This document shows, piece by piece, positions 40,248 through 48,846 of a stretch of DNA of 63,697 bases (the stretch's first letter is position 1; each line of letters starts with the position of its first letter). The DNA comes from an uncultured Clostridia bacterium (GTDB lineage Bacteria > Bacillota > Clostridia > Christensenellales > CAG-314), in contig CANQND010000007.1 of the NCBI GenBank assembly GCA_947625115.1, forward strand, positions 1 to 63,697. The letters run 5' to 3'. Below the pieces are notes generated by a model that was given only the letters and a program-made list of their open reading frames with translations, was not told where the DNA came from and made no database searches. The position numbers and the translations under genes are program-made.

Positions 40248-41393
40248 TTATTTTTCTGTCCGCGAGTTGTCGATTGCCTCTTGGAACATTTCCAGCATTT
40301 TGTCTATGCAGTTGCCTATTTCAAAACGCTTTGCGTATTCCTCGTAGCGCAAGCTCATTTGCGCTTTTTCCTCAGGGTGTTCTATCCAATAATCGATCTT
40401 TTTTGTAAGATCTTTGTAGTCGCTTTGTTTGAACAGGCTCCTTTCGTCTAACGCAAATGATTTTGTGGCGGACTTGGCGGAATTGTTTATGACGGGAACG
40501 ACGCCGCAGGACATCGCTTCGATACAAGCAATCGCCTCTATCTCCACGTCGCTGGGGTGTACGTACAAATCGCAGTAGTTTACCACCTTTGCAAGCTCGT
40601 CCTGCGTGAACAACTTCATAACGGGCGGATTTTTCAATCCTTGGGCGCACTTTCTCACTTTCTTTTCGTTGGGTCCGTTTCCTGCGAATATCAGTTGAAT
40701 ATCGTTGGCGTACTTACTGTTTTTGACGGCTTTTATCAGCAGATCGTGTCTTTTTTCTCTGCTGTATCTGCCCGTAAACAAAATGACGAATTTGTCTTGG
40801 AACTCTTGCGGTTTTTCCGTTCTTTCCTTGTGGTAAGTGGTGACGACGCCGTTGGAAATAACAAACTTTTTAGCTTTGTAGCGGTGTTTGTCCAATTCGT
40901 CGGCGATGAACTGCGACGGGCAGTGAATATATCCCACGTTTTTGTAAAACCGTCCGAAGCGCGCGTACAGGTATTCGTTGGCGAGTTTGGAGTCTTTCAG
41001 ACACAAGTGGCTCGTCACGTTTTCGGGTTGACAGTGGAAAGCGGAAGTACACGGCACGTTGAGTTCTTTGCATATTTTTAACGCGGCTTTGCCCATTTTG
41101 AACGGCAAACAAATGTGTACCACGTCGGAGCCTTGTATGGCTTCTTTCAATATCTTTTTGTCGGGTATACCGAAATCCGCTCCGTTTGCTTTGGAAATAT
41201 ATTTGTCGAATATGCCGAAATGTCTTTTGGCAACGGCGTAATACTTCGGATTGACGCTTTCGTCGTTTTTCAAAGGAGAAACAACTCTCACTTCGTGTCC
41301 TTTGGCGGCCAAGCCGTTAATAAGGCGTTTTATAGTTTTGACAGTCCCGTTGTTTTCAAGACCCAAAACATCTGCAACAATTGTAATTTTCAT
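40248..41393 (-). CDS. Glycosyltransferase family 4 (glycolipid-type)
   Basis: A 381-residue GT-B enzyme. The N-terminal domain opens MKITIVADVLGLENNGTVKT; the linker carries HCPSQFIADELDKHRY and FVISNGV; the donor-binding C-terminal domain has VILFTGRYSREKRHDLLIKA and the EX7E-like segment DVEIEAIACIEAMSCGVVPV. It resembles processive or single-step diacylglycerol glucosyltransferases of Firmicutes. Co-transcription with PlsC supports membrane glycolipid synthesis. The UDP-sugar pyrophosphorylase and galE at the window's start could supply a donor. Confidence 0.88.
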   Translation of the reverse strand: MKITIVADVLGLENNGTVKTIKRLINGLAAKGHEVRVVSPLKNDESVNPKYYAVAKRHFGIFDKYISKANGADFGIPDKKILKEAIQGSDVVHICLPFKMGKAALKICKELNVPCTSAFHCQPENVTSHLCLKDSKLANEYLYARFGRFYKNVGYIHCPSQFIADELDKHRYKAKKFVISNGVVTTYHKERTEKPQEFQDKFVILFTGRYSREKRHDLLIKAVKNSKYANDIQLIFAGNGPNEKKVRKCAQGLKNPPVMKLFTQDELAKVVNYCDLYVHPSDVEIEAIACIEAMSCGVVPVINNSAKSATKSFALDERSLFKQSDYKDLTKKIDYWIEHPEEKAQMSLRYEEYAKRFEIGNCIDKMLEMFQEAIDNSRTEK

Positions 41394-41425
41394 AATTTTC
41401 TCAAAATGCGAGTGTGGTAAAGATA

Positions 41426-41454
41426 ATTATAATAAAATTGCGTGCAAATGTAAA
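41426..41454 (-). promoter_or_regulatory. Promoter of the GT4-PlsC operon
   Basis: Minus-strand TTTACA (41454-41449), 17-bp spacer, TATAAT (41431-41426). Confidence 0.75.
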
Positions 41455-41589
41455 TACCTTGACCGCAAAAACAGCCTGTTTATTTTATTTTTCCCGTATT
41501 TTGGCATAATTGCGCGCCGCACCAACCGCGCAAAAACCTGTTCGTCTTTTCGGTCAAAGAGGATACTTGCGCAAAATAAACGTTTTTTG

Positions 41590-41619
41590 TTGACTTTTGG
41601 AGCGTTGCTCGTATATAAT
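41590..41619 (+). promoter_or_regulatory. Promoter of the zinc-ribbon membrane protein gene
   Basis: TTGACT (41590-41595), 18-bp spacer, TATAAT (41614-41619). Confidence 0.65.
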
Positions 41620-41662
41620 TTATATAGTAAATATTTCGTCGAAACGACGGTAAGGAGAAACT

Positions 41663-42028
41663 ATGAAATATTGCGCGCATTGCGGAAAGGAAATGGACGA
41701 TAACGCCGTTATCTGTTTGAATTGCGGTTGCCGTGCGGAAACCCACAACGCCACAGCCGCCGCAGACCAAAAAGATTTGAGTCTTGCGGTAAAGATATTT
41801 ATGATCATAGGCACCGTGATAAGCGGAATTGCCTTTTTGCTCCCTCTTGCGTGGACTATCCCGATGACGGTGTCGATCCGCCGCCGTTTGGACAAAAACC
41901 AACCGATAGGGATCGGCTTCAAGATCTGCGTGTTGCTTTTTGTAAGTACGGTTGCGGGCATACTGCTCTTTTTTGTCAAAACAGACGGCGTTGCGCAAGA
42001 CAATAACGAATCCTCAAAAAATGCTTAA
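41663..42028 (+). CDS. Zinc-ribbon membrane protein, unknown function
   Basis: 121 residues. An N-terminal zinc ribbon (MKYCAHCGKEMDDNAVICLN then CGCR) carries the paired CxxC motifs. Two membrane helices follow (KIFMIIGTVISGIAFLLPLAW and IGFKICVLLFVSTVAGILLFF) around a short basic loop (RRRLDKNQP). The tail is polar. Zinc-ribbon plus membrane-helix proteins are common in Clostridia and mostly unstudied. TAAGGAGAAACT precedes the ATG. It shares a terminator with the oppositely oriented fba. Confidence 0.75.
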   Translation: MKYCAHCGKEMDDNAVICLNCGCRAETHNATAAADQKDLSLAVKIFMIIGTVISGIAFLLPLAWTIPMTVSIRRRLDKNQPIGIGFKICVLLFVSTVAGILLFFVKTDGVAQDNNESSKNA

Positions 42029-42035
42029 CATTCAA

Positions 42036-42069
42036 AAAACCCCGACTTCGTAAACAAAGTCGGGGTTTT
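42036..42069. terminator. Bidirectional terminator between the zinc-ribbon gene and fba
   Basis: Perfect 13-bp stem AAAACCCCGACTT/AAGTCGGGGTTTT with an eight-base loop. Its A/T ends give U tracts on both strands, so it serves both converging genes. Confidence 0.9.
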
Positions 42070-42083
42070 GTGTTGTAACGATT

Positions 42084-43019
42084 TCAGGCTTTTCCCGCGC
42101 TGCCCAGCACGTCGGTGATTTTGTGTTTTACCATTTCTTTCATCATTGCGCGGGCGTCGCCGAGGTATTGTCTTGGGTCGAAGTGAGAGGGGTTTTCCGC
42201 AAAGTGTTTTCTCACGGCGGCGGTAAAGGCAACGCGCAAATCGCTGTCGATATTTATTTTGCAAACAGCCATTTTGGCGGCTTTGCGCAGTTCGCTTTCG
42301 GGGATACCTATCGCATTGGGCATATCTCCGCCGTATTGGTTGACTATCGCGACCTTATCTTGCGGAACGCTGCTTGCTCCGTGCAACACAATGGGAAATC
42401 CGGGCAAACGCTTGCCGATTTCTTCCAGAATGTCCAAGCGGAGCTTGGGGTCTTGCCCGGGTTTGAATTTGTACGCGCCGTGGCTTGTGCCGATAGCGAT
42501 GGCAAGGCTGTCTATGCCCGTTCTCGCAGTAAATTCTTCCACCTCATCGGGGCTGGTGAACAGCGCGTCCTTTGCTTCGACGTGTACGTCGTCCTCCACT
42601 CCGGCAAGTTTTCCGAGTTCCGCCTCTACAACAACGCCGTGCGCGTGAGCGTACTCAACGACTTTGCGCGTCAAAGCGATGTTTTCTTCCCAAGGTTTGG
42701 AGCTTGCGTCAATCATAACCGACGTAAATCCGCCGTCGATACTTGCTTTGCATATGTCGAAATCCGCGCCGTGATCGAGGTGCATTGCAATGGGAATATC
42801 CGTCGTTTCCACGGCGGCTTCCACAAGATGTTTCAGATACACGGGATTGGCGTACTTGCGCGCGCCTGCCGACACCTGCAATATCACGGGAGAGCGACAT
42901 TCGTTGGCGGCTTCTACGATAGCTTGGACCATTTCCATATCGTTTACGTTAAACGCGCCTACGGCATAGCCGCCTTTGTAGGCTTTTTCAAACATTTCTT
43001 TGGTTGTTACGAGTGGCAT
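42084..43019 (-). CDS. fba: Class II fructose-bisphosphate aldolase
   Basis: 311 residues. A zinc-dependent glycolytic aldolase that splits fructose 1,6-bisphosphate into two triose phosphates. Motifs: IPIAMHLDHGADFDIC (catalytic and zinc-binding region near 80), EAELGKLAGVEDD, SLAIAIGTSHGAYKF (zinc His), PIVLHGASSVPQ (zinc His) and CKINIDSDLR. I start at ATG 43019, six bases after GGAGGA; an in-frame ATG 13 codons upstream has no ribosome site. It is divergent from gap, so two glycolytic steps share one control region of about 225 bp. Confidence 0.97.
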   Translation of the reverse strand: MPLVTTKEMFEKAYKGGYAVGAFNVNDMEMVQAIVEAANECRSPVILQVSAGARKYANPVYLKHLVEAAVETTDIPIAMHLDHGADFDICKASIDGGFTSVMIDASSKPWEENIALTRKVVEYAHAHGVVVEAELGKLAGVEDDVHVEAKDALFTSPDEVEEFTARTGIDSLAIAIGTSHGAYKFKPGQDPKLRLDILEEIGKRLPGFPIVLHGASSVPQDKVAIVNQYGGDMPNAIGIPESELRKAAKMAVCKINIDSDLRVAFTAAVRKHFAENPSHFDPRQYLGDARAMMKEMVKHKITDVLGSAGKA

Positions 43020-43093
43020 TGTGATTCCTCCGACATAAATAGTTTTTATATAAGGCAAAATTGAATTTTATATCAATTTTTTATTGTTAGATA

Positions 43094-43122
43094 TTGTCAA
43101 ACTTTTCGCCTTGTGGTATAAT
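43094..43122 (+). promoter_or_regulatory. Promoter of gap
   Basis: TTGTCA (43094-43099), 17-bp spacer, TATAAT (43117-43122) with an extended TG. The 115-base leader after it carries a small GAGTC-ATT-CGACTC hairpin near 43150. Confidence 0.75.
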
Positions 43123-43244
43123 CAAAAATGGTAGATTTGGACACCACGGAGTCATTCGACTCTATGGATATTGTACCACAATACGTATTTTTAGTAAAGA
43201 AGTATTGCAAAACCAACTAAAAATTTTTTGGAGGTATTCTCACA

Positions 43245-44312
43245 ATGGCACAGAAAAAAGTAAGAGTTGCAATCAATGGCTTTGGACGTATCGGACGTCT
43301 TGCGTTCCGTCAGATGTTCGGCGCAAAGGGTTATGAAATCGTTGCTATCAACGATCTTACCAGCCCCAAGATGTTGGCACACCTCTTGAAGTACGACACG
43401 GCTCAAAAGCGTTACGAGCTTGCAAGCACAGTCAGCAGTACCGAACCCGTTTTGTCCGAGGACGGCAAAAAGGTAGTTACTCCCGGTACGCTCACCGTAA
43501 ACGGCAAAACCATCAACATTTACGCCGAACCCAAGGCGGAAAAACTTCCTTGGAAGAGGCTCAGAGTAGACGTGGTGTTGGAATGTACGGGAATTTACAC
43601 AACCAAAGCGAAAGCTCAGGCTCACATTGACGCGGGCGCAAAGAGAGTTATCATTTCCGCTCCCGCAGGCAACGATCTGCCCACAATTGTTTACGGCGTA
43701 AACGAAGGCACGTTGAAGCCCACCGATACAATCATTTCCGCGGCAAGCTGCACAACAAACTGCCTTGCTCCTATGGCGAAAGCTCTCAACGACTATGCGC
43801 CCATTCTTTCCGGTATTATGACAACGGTTCACGCCTACACGGGCGACCAAATGGTGCTTGACGGACCTCACCGCAAGGGCGACCTCCGTCGTGCGCGCGC
43901 GGCGGCTTGCAACATCGTTCCCAACTCCACGGGAGCGGCGAAAGCTATCGGACTCGTTATCCCCGAATTGGACAAGAAACTTATCGGCAGCGCGCAACGC
44001 GTTCCCGTTTGCACGGGTAGCACAACGATCCTCGTTGCGGTTGTCAAGGGTCACGACATCACCAAGGAAAGCATAAACGCCTATATGAAGAGCGTACAAA
44101 GCGAAAGCTACGGCTACAACGAAGACCCCATCGTTTCCAGCGACGTTATCGGCGAAACTCACGGTTCCATTTTCGACGCAACGCAAACAATGGTGCAGAA
44201 GTTGGACGACGACACCTATCAAGTGCAGGTTGTGGCTTGGTACGACAACGAAAACAGCTACACAACGCAAATGGTGCGCACAATCAAGTACTTTGCGGAA
44301 CTCTGCGAGTAA
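43245..44312 (+). CDS. gap: Glyceraldehyde-3-phosphate dehydrogenase, type I
   Basis: 355 residues. Oxidises glyceraldehyde 3-phosphate with NAD and phosphate. The Rossmann start is [18 protein letters not shown]; the catalytic cysteine is in [16 protein letters not shown] (near 169), followed by [11 protein letters not shown] and the phosphate-site [35 protein letters not shown] closes it. It is about 20 residues longer than the common 335 because of a longer N-terminal half loop ([19 protein letters not shown]). TTTTGGAGGT lies before the ATG. Strong leader, promoter and terminator suggest high expression. Confidence 0.97.
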   Translation: MAQKKVRVAINGFGRIGRLAFRQMFGAKGYEIVAINDLTSPKMLAHLLKYDTAQKRYELASTVSSTEPVLSEDGKKVVTPGTLTVNGKTINIYAEPKAEKLPWKRLRVDVVLECTGIYTTKAKAQAHIDAGAKRVIISAPAGNDLPTIVYGVNEGTLKPTDTIISAASCTTNCLAPMAKALNDYAPILSGIMTTVHAYTGDQMVLDGPHRKGDLRRARAAACNIVPNSTGAAKAIGLVIPELDKKLIGSAQRVPVCTGSTTILVAVVKGHDITKESINAYMKSVQSESYGYNEDPIVSSDVIGETHGSIFDATQTMVQKLDDDTYQVQVVAWYDNENSYTTQMVRTIKYFAELCE

Positions 44313-44356
44313 TTTTCGATTGCTACCGTCGGTAACGCGGTGAATAGTTCAGACTG

Positions 44357-44387
44357 AAACCAACCTCCTTTGCGAGGTTGGTTTTTG
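44357..44387 (+). terminator. Terminator after gap
   Basis: Perfect 11-bp stem AAACCAACCTC/GAGGTTGGTTT with a six-base loop, then TT. Confidence 0.9.
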
Positions 44388-44480
44388 CACAGCCGCAAGT
44401 TGTCGTCTTTTGCTTGCGTCAGTCTGTCTGTTTTTGCGCAATGGCAAAGAAAGTCGCAGTAAAATTTTTTACAAATAGAA

Positions 44481-44510
44481 TTGACAATGCTGTGCGAATT
44501 TTGTTATAAT
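44481..44510 (+). promoter_or_regulatory. Promoter of the leucine-rich-repeat protein gene
   Basis: TTGACA (44481-44486), 18-bp spacer, TATAAT (44505-44510). The start codon is only about 10 bases after the predicted transcript start. Confidence 0.75.
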
Positions 44511-44526
44511 AATGAGGCGAGGGAAA

Positions 44527-45057
44527 ATGGATATACAAAAAGAATTTGACGCTATTTTTGAAAAATCCGCCGATTTTTACTTCGCGGACGGTAAAAACGG
44601 ACCTGTTGCGATAAAATTGATTCAACAGAACGTTCAGTACGTTGCTACGCCAAGCAACACCGCGTCGATATGCAACAACTGTTTCGGCAATTCCGAAGTC
44701 AAGTGCGTGTTGCTCAACAGCGGTTTGCAAAGTATCGGGGCAAAGGCTTTTGTCAATTGCGCTTCTCTTAAAAAAGTATGGATACCCAAAACGGTTACCG
44801 AGATAGAAGAGGACGCATTTGTGGGTTGCGTGAACGTCGAAATTTTTTGTGAGGGCGAACCCGTAGAGGGTTGGGTGGACAAAGAGTACGACGAGCAAAC
44901 TTACGCGCCCGATCCGTATAATTTTCACCGCGGCGGTGGTGACGATTCCTACATAATCGTTATCAAACACATCGTAAAAAACTACAATCCCCTGCGCCGT
45001 CCGTTGTACACGAACGTTTCGGCGGAAGATTTTCTCAAAAGGGTGCAACTCGGCTGA
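44527..45057 (+). CDS. Leucine-rich-repeat (BspA-type) cytoplasmic protein
   Basis: 176 residues. The central 90 carry short BspA-like repeats with the pattern I-A-F-C-SLK-V-IP..V..I...AF.GC (SIGAKAFVNCASLKKVWIPK, then TVTEIEEDAFVGCVNVEIFC). No signal peptide, so unlike surface BspA proteins it stays inside. The rest (PDPYNFHRGGGDDSYIIVIK onward) is not recognised. I start at ATG 44527 after GAGGCGAGGG; ATG 44512 would leave a leader of almost no length. Function unknown, perhaps protein binding. Confidence 0.72.
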   Translation: MDIQKEFDAIFEKSADFYFADGKNGPVAIKLIQQNVQYVATPSNTASICNNCFGNSEVKCVLLNSGLQSIGAKAFVNCASLKKVWIPKTVTEIEEDAFVGCVNVEIFCEGEPVEGWVDKEYDEQTYAPDPYNFHRGGGDDSYIIVIKHIVKNYNPLRRPLYTNVSAEDFLKRVQLG

Positions 45058-45146
45058 AATTTGTCGCGCCCGTGAAATTTTTTCTCGGGTGTAGTCAATA
45101 AATATTGGTACACAATAAAATACATAGGAGAAAACGGAGATACATT

Positions 45147-46412
45147 ATGAACTATTTTGTTTTGGGTATGATAGTAATTACCGTTTTGCCTATCCTGATA
45201 GGCATAATTATGGGACTTATCCGCGGAATAAAGCGTTCCGTTGCGCGCATTGTGACTATTGTCGTGTGCGCGGTCATAGCGGGGCTTCTTTGCGGAGTTG
45301 TGGGCAACGCCGTTGTAAAAATCGAAATCGAAGAGGGCGTAACGGTGTTGCAGTATATGTGCGATATGGTTACGGAGGCAATGCAAGGAGTTGACCTTAG
45401 TCAAATACTTGTGCCTTTCGTACAGGGCATAGTAAACGTGATCGTGTTTGTTCTGCTGTTTGCCGCATTGCTGTTTCTCACTTGGATCATTGTCGCGCCA
45501 ATCTGCAACGCAATTATACGCCGCGGAGAAAAGCGCAAGGTAAAACCCGTCAAGAAACACAGATTGATAGGCAGTCTTTTAGGTGCCGTGCAAGGCTTTG
45601 CGGTGGCGATAGTTGTTTGTATGGCGTTATCGGGACTGTTGACGAATTTGGGCAAATTGTCCGCATTGGCGAGCGACGTTAGCGGAACCGTTCCCGAAAC
45701 GGCTGCCGTGCAAAGCGAGTCCGCTCCGTCCGAGGAAGAACCTGCCCCGTCCGAGGAGGGCGCATTGCAAATTCTCGATATGCTTGCCGAGTACGGAGAA
45801 AGCGGCGTAGCCAAGTTCTACAACGGATTGACTTCCAAACCTTTCCAATGGCTGACCACCGTTACCACGGAGGAGGGCGAAAAGACCAACCTGCCCGATT
45901 TGGTAGACGGCTTGTGCGGCGCGTCTGAAATGGCTAAGGAAATGATAAAGTTGGGCGATTTCGACTTCGAGGAGTTGTTGCGCACGGGTGAATTTGACGA
46001 ACTCGACGAGATTTTTGCAAGACTTGACGAAATAAAAAACGGAATGTCCGATGGCTCGCTGAAAACGCTGGACATTTTGTTGAATTCTTTGAGCGACGCG
46101 TTTGATCTGCCCGTCGATTTGGCTTCGCTGGATATAGGTTCCGTCGAATTTATCAAAGAGGGCGAAGTAATTCACGATTTGTACTACTACACCACACAGA
46201 ACTCGTTGACGGTAGCGGACGCGGAAAATATAGTAAAAAAAGTAGGCGAAAGTCAATTGATACTTCCCGTTGTGGAAAGCGTTGGTTCCGTCGTTGCGGA
46301 CAGCCTGACAGACGAGCAGAGTGCTTTGATACAGTCGGCGTTGGAAAACATCGAACAACAGCAAACCCTTTCGCCCGACAAAATCGAATCTCTTCACAGA
46401 ATTTTCGGTTAA
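45147..46412 (+). CDS. CvpA-like membrane protein with long extracytoplasmic helical region
   Basis: 421 residues. The first 170 contain four hydrophobic helices spaced as in CvpA-family proteins (MNYFVLGMIVITVLPILIGI, RGIKRSVARIVTIVVCAVIA, IVNVIVFVLLFAALLFLTWI, IGSLLGAVQGFAVAIVVCMA). A low-complexity SEEEPAPSEEG linker follows, then about 230 mostly helical acidic residues. CvpA relatives affect peptidoglycan and envelope homeostasis in other bacteria; the long tail is unusual. ATG 45147 follows ACGGAGATACATT. Two terminators come after it. Confidence 0.7.
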   Translation: MNYFVLGMIVITVLPILIGIIMGLIRGIKRSVARIVTIVVCAVIAGLLCGVVGNAVVKIEIEEGVTVLQYMCDMVTEAMQGVDLSQILVPFVQGIVNVIVFVLLFAALLFLTWIIVAPICNAIIRRGEKRKVKPVKKHRLIGSLLGAVQGFAVAIVVCMALSGLLTNLGKLSALASDVSGTVPETAAVQSESAPSEEEPAPSEEGALQILDMLAEYGESGVAKFYNGLTSKPFQWLTTVTTEEGEKTNLPDLVDGLCGASEMAKEMIKLGDFDFEELLRTGEFDELDEIFARLDEIKNGMSDGSLKTLDILLNSLSDAFDLPVDLASLDIGSVEFIKEGEVIHDLYYYTTQNSLTVADAENIVKKVGESQLILPVVESVGSVVADSLTDEQSALIQSALENIEQQQTLSPDKIESLHRIFG

Positions 46413-46424
46413 ATATTTTGAATA

Positions 46425-46456
46425 AAAGCGCGTTCCGTGTTCGGGACGCGCTTTGT
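46425..46456 (+). terminator. Terminator 1 after the CvpA-like gene
   Basis: AAAGCGCGT/ACGCGCTTT stem (with inner TCC/GGG pairs); the T tract is short. Confidence 0.65.
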
Positions 46457-46552
46457 CGTTGCGCTTACAGACAGTAACGTTGTTAAAAACGATTTTGCAC
46501 ACAACGGTTTTTGTTTGCGGTTTGACGACGGTTTTCTGTTTTAACAAACTCG

Positions 46553-46580
46553 CCGTCCGTTCACATACGGGCGGTTTTTT
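46553..46580 (+). terminator. Terminator 2 before the nucleoside phosphorylase gene
   Basis: CCGTCCGT/ACGGGCGG stem (one G-U), loop TCACAT, then six T. The 96 bases between the two terminators hold no gene that I can see. Confidence 0.75.
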
Positions 46581-46601
46581 CTATAAAATTTTCCGTTGCT
46601 A

Positions 46602-46630
46602 TTGAACGAATACAAAATATATGCTATAAT
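46602..46630 (+). promoter_or_regulatory. Promoter of the pyrimidine nucleoside phosphorylase gene
   Basis: TTGAAC (46602-46607), 17-bp spacer, TATAAT (46625-46630). Confidence 0.7.
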
Positions 46631-46696
46631 ATAAAATAAATCGACGCCGTTTTGCCAAAGCGGGCGGCGCAAACTTAAACGCACAAGGAGCATATA

Positions 46697-48013
46697 ATGA
46701 CGGTAATAGACATTATCGAAAAGAAAAAAATCGGAAAAGAACTTACCAAAGAGGAAATATACTTTTTCGTAAACGGTTTTACCTACGGAACAATCCCCGA
46801 CTACCAGATGTCCGCGCTTTTGATGGCTATTTTGCTTAACGGAATGACGGACAGAGAAACGTTCGATATGACGGAAGCTATGTTGCGAAGCGGCGACGTG
46901 GTGGATATGTCCGCGTTGGGCGGAACGGTGGTGGACAAACATTCCACGGGCGGCATAGGCGACAGCACGACGCTCGCGCTTGCTCCGATACTTGCCTGTT
47001 GCGGTGTTTACGTCGCAAAGATGAGCGGCAGAGGCTTGGGCTTTACGGGCGGAACGATAGACAAATTGGAAAGTATTCCCGGCTTCGATACGGCGTTGTC
47101 CGAAAGCGAGTTCTTCGACGTGGTAAAACGCGTCGGTTGCGCGGTTATCGGTCAAACGGCAAATCTTGCCCCCGCCGACAAAAAAATCTACGCCCTTCGC
47201 GACGTCACGGGTACGGTAAACTCCATTCCGTTGATATGCGCAAGCATAATGAGCAAAAAATTGGCAAGCGGTTCGGATACTATTTTGTTGGACGTCAAGT
47301 ACGGAAGCGGCGCGTTTATGCCCGACCCGCAAAGCGCGTTGGAACTTGCTTCCAAAATGGTTGCCATAGGAACGATTGCGGGCAAACGTATAGGCGCGCT
47401 TATCACCGATATGCAACAGCCTTTGAGCGATCACGTGGGCAACAGTCTGGAAATCATCGGCATAGTGGACGTTCTTCGCGGCAAAAAGAACCGTTTGTAC
47501 TACGAAATACGAGAAGTCGCTTTGCGTTTGTTGGCTTTGACGGGCAAGTACACCCTCGCCACGGCGGAAGAGGCTTTCCAAAACGCCATTGACAGCGGCA
47601 AGGCCCTTGCCAAATTTGCGGAAATGGTCGAGGCGCAACACGGCGATCCCGATTACATTTTGCACCCCGAACTTTTTGAAATAGGCGCGCAAGAACTCGT
47701 CGTCGCCGAAAAAGACGGTTACGTAACGGCTATGGTCGCGGCGGATATAGGCAGAGCGGTAACGTATTTGGGCGGCGGACGTATGACAAAGAGCGACGTT
47801 ATCGATTTCTCCGTGGGAGTGATTATGCACGTGGCGATAGGCGACAAAGTGCGCAAGGGCGACGTTTTGTGCGAGGTTTTCCACAACGACGGCAGAGGTC
47901 TGCAAGAAGCGAAAAGGCTTATTCGCAACGCGATAACCTTGGGCGACGAAAAGCCCGCCGAACACAAGATCGCCTACGCCTACGTTGGCAAAGACGGAGT
48001 GGAACTGTACTGA
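46697..48013 (+). CDS. pdp: Pyrimidine-nucleoside phosphorylase
   Basis: 438 residues. Splits thymidine, uridine or deoxyuridine with phosphate, for salvage. The N-terminal helical domain (IDIIEKKKIGKELTKEEIYF) leads to the phosphate-binding VDKHSTGGIGDSTTLALAP (near 80-98), then the family signature MSGRGLGFTGGTIDKLESIPG. LDVKYGSGAFM and the C-terminal GGGR..K.D pattern complete it. ACAAGGAGCATATA precedes the ATG. Bacillus-type Pdp and DeoA differ mainly in base preference, which I cannot determine. Its TGA overlaps the next ATG by one base. Confidence 0.93.
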   Translation: MTVIDIIEKKKIGKELTKEEIYFFVNGFTYGTIPDYQMSALLMAILLNGMTDRETFDMTEAMLRSGDVVDMSALGGTVVDKHSTGGIGDSTTLALAPILACCGVYVAKMSGRGLGFTGGTIDKLESIPGFDTALSESEFFDVVKRVGCAVIGQTANLAPADKKIYALRDVTGTVNSIPLICASIMSKKLASGSDTILLDVKYGSGAFMPDPQSALELASKMVAIGTIAGKRIGALITDMQQPLSDHVGNSLEIIGIVDVLRGKKNRLYYEIREVALRLLALTGKYTLATAEEAFQNAIDSGKALAKFAEMVEAQHGDPDYILHPELFEIGAQELVVAEKDGYVTAMVAADIGRAVTYLGGGRMTKSDVIDFSVGVIMHVAIGDKVRKGDVLCEVFHNDGRGLQEAKRLIRNAITLGDEKPAEHKIAYAYVGKDGVELY

Positions 48014-48666
48014 TGGCGCAGACGAATATCCTTATCAACTACTACAATTTCGACGGCGAATGGGCGCGCCCACATCTCGAAAAATTACTGAAAAATCGAC
48101 CCCGTGTGTTGATTTTGCCCCTTGCCTATCGTGAAAAGCAGGCGTGGGACAACGAAAGTTGGCTGTGTATCTACGGCAAACACGGCGAAAAATACGGTAA
48201 CGTTATTCGCCCGTTTTTGGCGTACGGCTACGGCGAGGAAGAGCTTGATTGGCTTAACCCCTACTCCGATAGCGATTTTCTTTCGCAGGTGGAGCAAGCG
48301 CAAATGCTTTTCTTTACGGGCGGTATGCCCGAAAAAGCCATTGCCCGTTTGGCGGATTTGGGCTTGACAAAGGCGGTGGAAAATTTTGACGGGATCGTTG
48401 CGGGCGCGTCGGCAGGCGCGATGTTGCAACTTGACCGCTATCACATAACTCCCGACGACGACTACGACGAGTACGGCATTTGGCGCGGCTTGGGATTGGT
48501 GAAAGGTTTCGACCTCGAAGTTCACTATCTCGCCTCTCCTTTGCAAGAAGAATGTGCCTCTCGCGCTCATCGCGAACACGGTTTGCCCGTCTACAAAATG
48601 TGGCACGAGGGCGGTTTGTTGGTACAAAACGGCGTCGTTACGGTTATGGGCAAGGTGGAGCGTTAG
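48013..48666 (+). CDS. Peptidase S51-like protein (peptidase E / cyanophycinase family)
   Basis: 217 residues with the class I glutamine amidotransferase-like fold of S51 serine peptidases. The nucleophile elbow is IVAGASAGAML (Ser near 133), preceded by LFFTGGMPEKAIARL. DLEVHYLASPLQEECASRAH resembles the family's histidine segment. Family members cut Asp-X dipeptides or cyanophycin products. The start at ATG 48013 overlaps the preceding stop (TGATG), so it is coupled with nucleoside phosphorylase. The substrate is undetermined. Confidence 0.75.
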   Translation: MAQTNILINYYNFDGEWARPHLEKLLKNRPRVLILPLAYREKQAWDNESWLCIYGKHGEKYGNVIRPFLAYGYGEEELDWLNPYSDSDFLSQVEQAQMLFFTGGMPEKAIARLADLGLTKAVENFDGIVAGASAGAMLQLDRYHITPDDDYDEYGIWRGLGLVKGFDLEVHYLASPLQEECASRAHREHGLPVYKMWHEGGLLVQNGVVTVMGKVER

Positions 48667-48765
48667 CGGCAAAATCGCCTTTTTACAAAAGTTAAAAAAT
48701 TTTACGTAATAAAACGCTTTTTAATTTTGTGTCGAAAAAAATCTGAAAAGTGTTTTATTCTTTTA

Positions 48766-48794
48766 TTTACAATTATTGTTTTGTATGATATACT
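48766..48794 (+). promoter_or_regulatory. Promoter of the rnf operon
   Basis: TTTACA (48766-48771), 17-bp spacer, TATACT (48789-48794). Confidence 0.75.
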
Positions 48795-48846
48795 GTTTTG
48801 CGTATGGTGCAAATGCGCCAAAAAAATCCTATCAAAGGAGTAAGTA

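Noticed and set aside
43019-43094. A defined promoter for fba on the minus strand.
   Set aside because: TTGACA occurs upstream, but no -10 lies at 16-18 bp; a weaker TTGATA/TTATAT pair is possible. I did not consider either strong enough to list.
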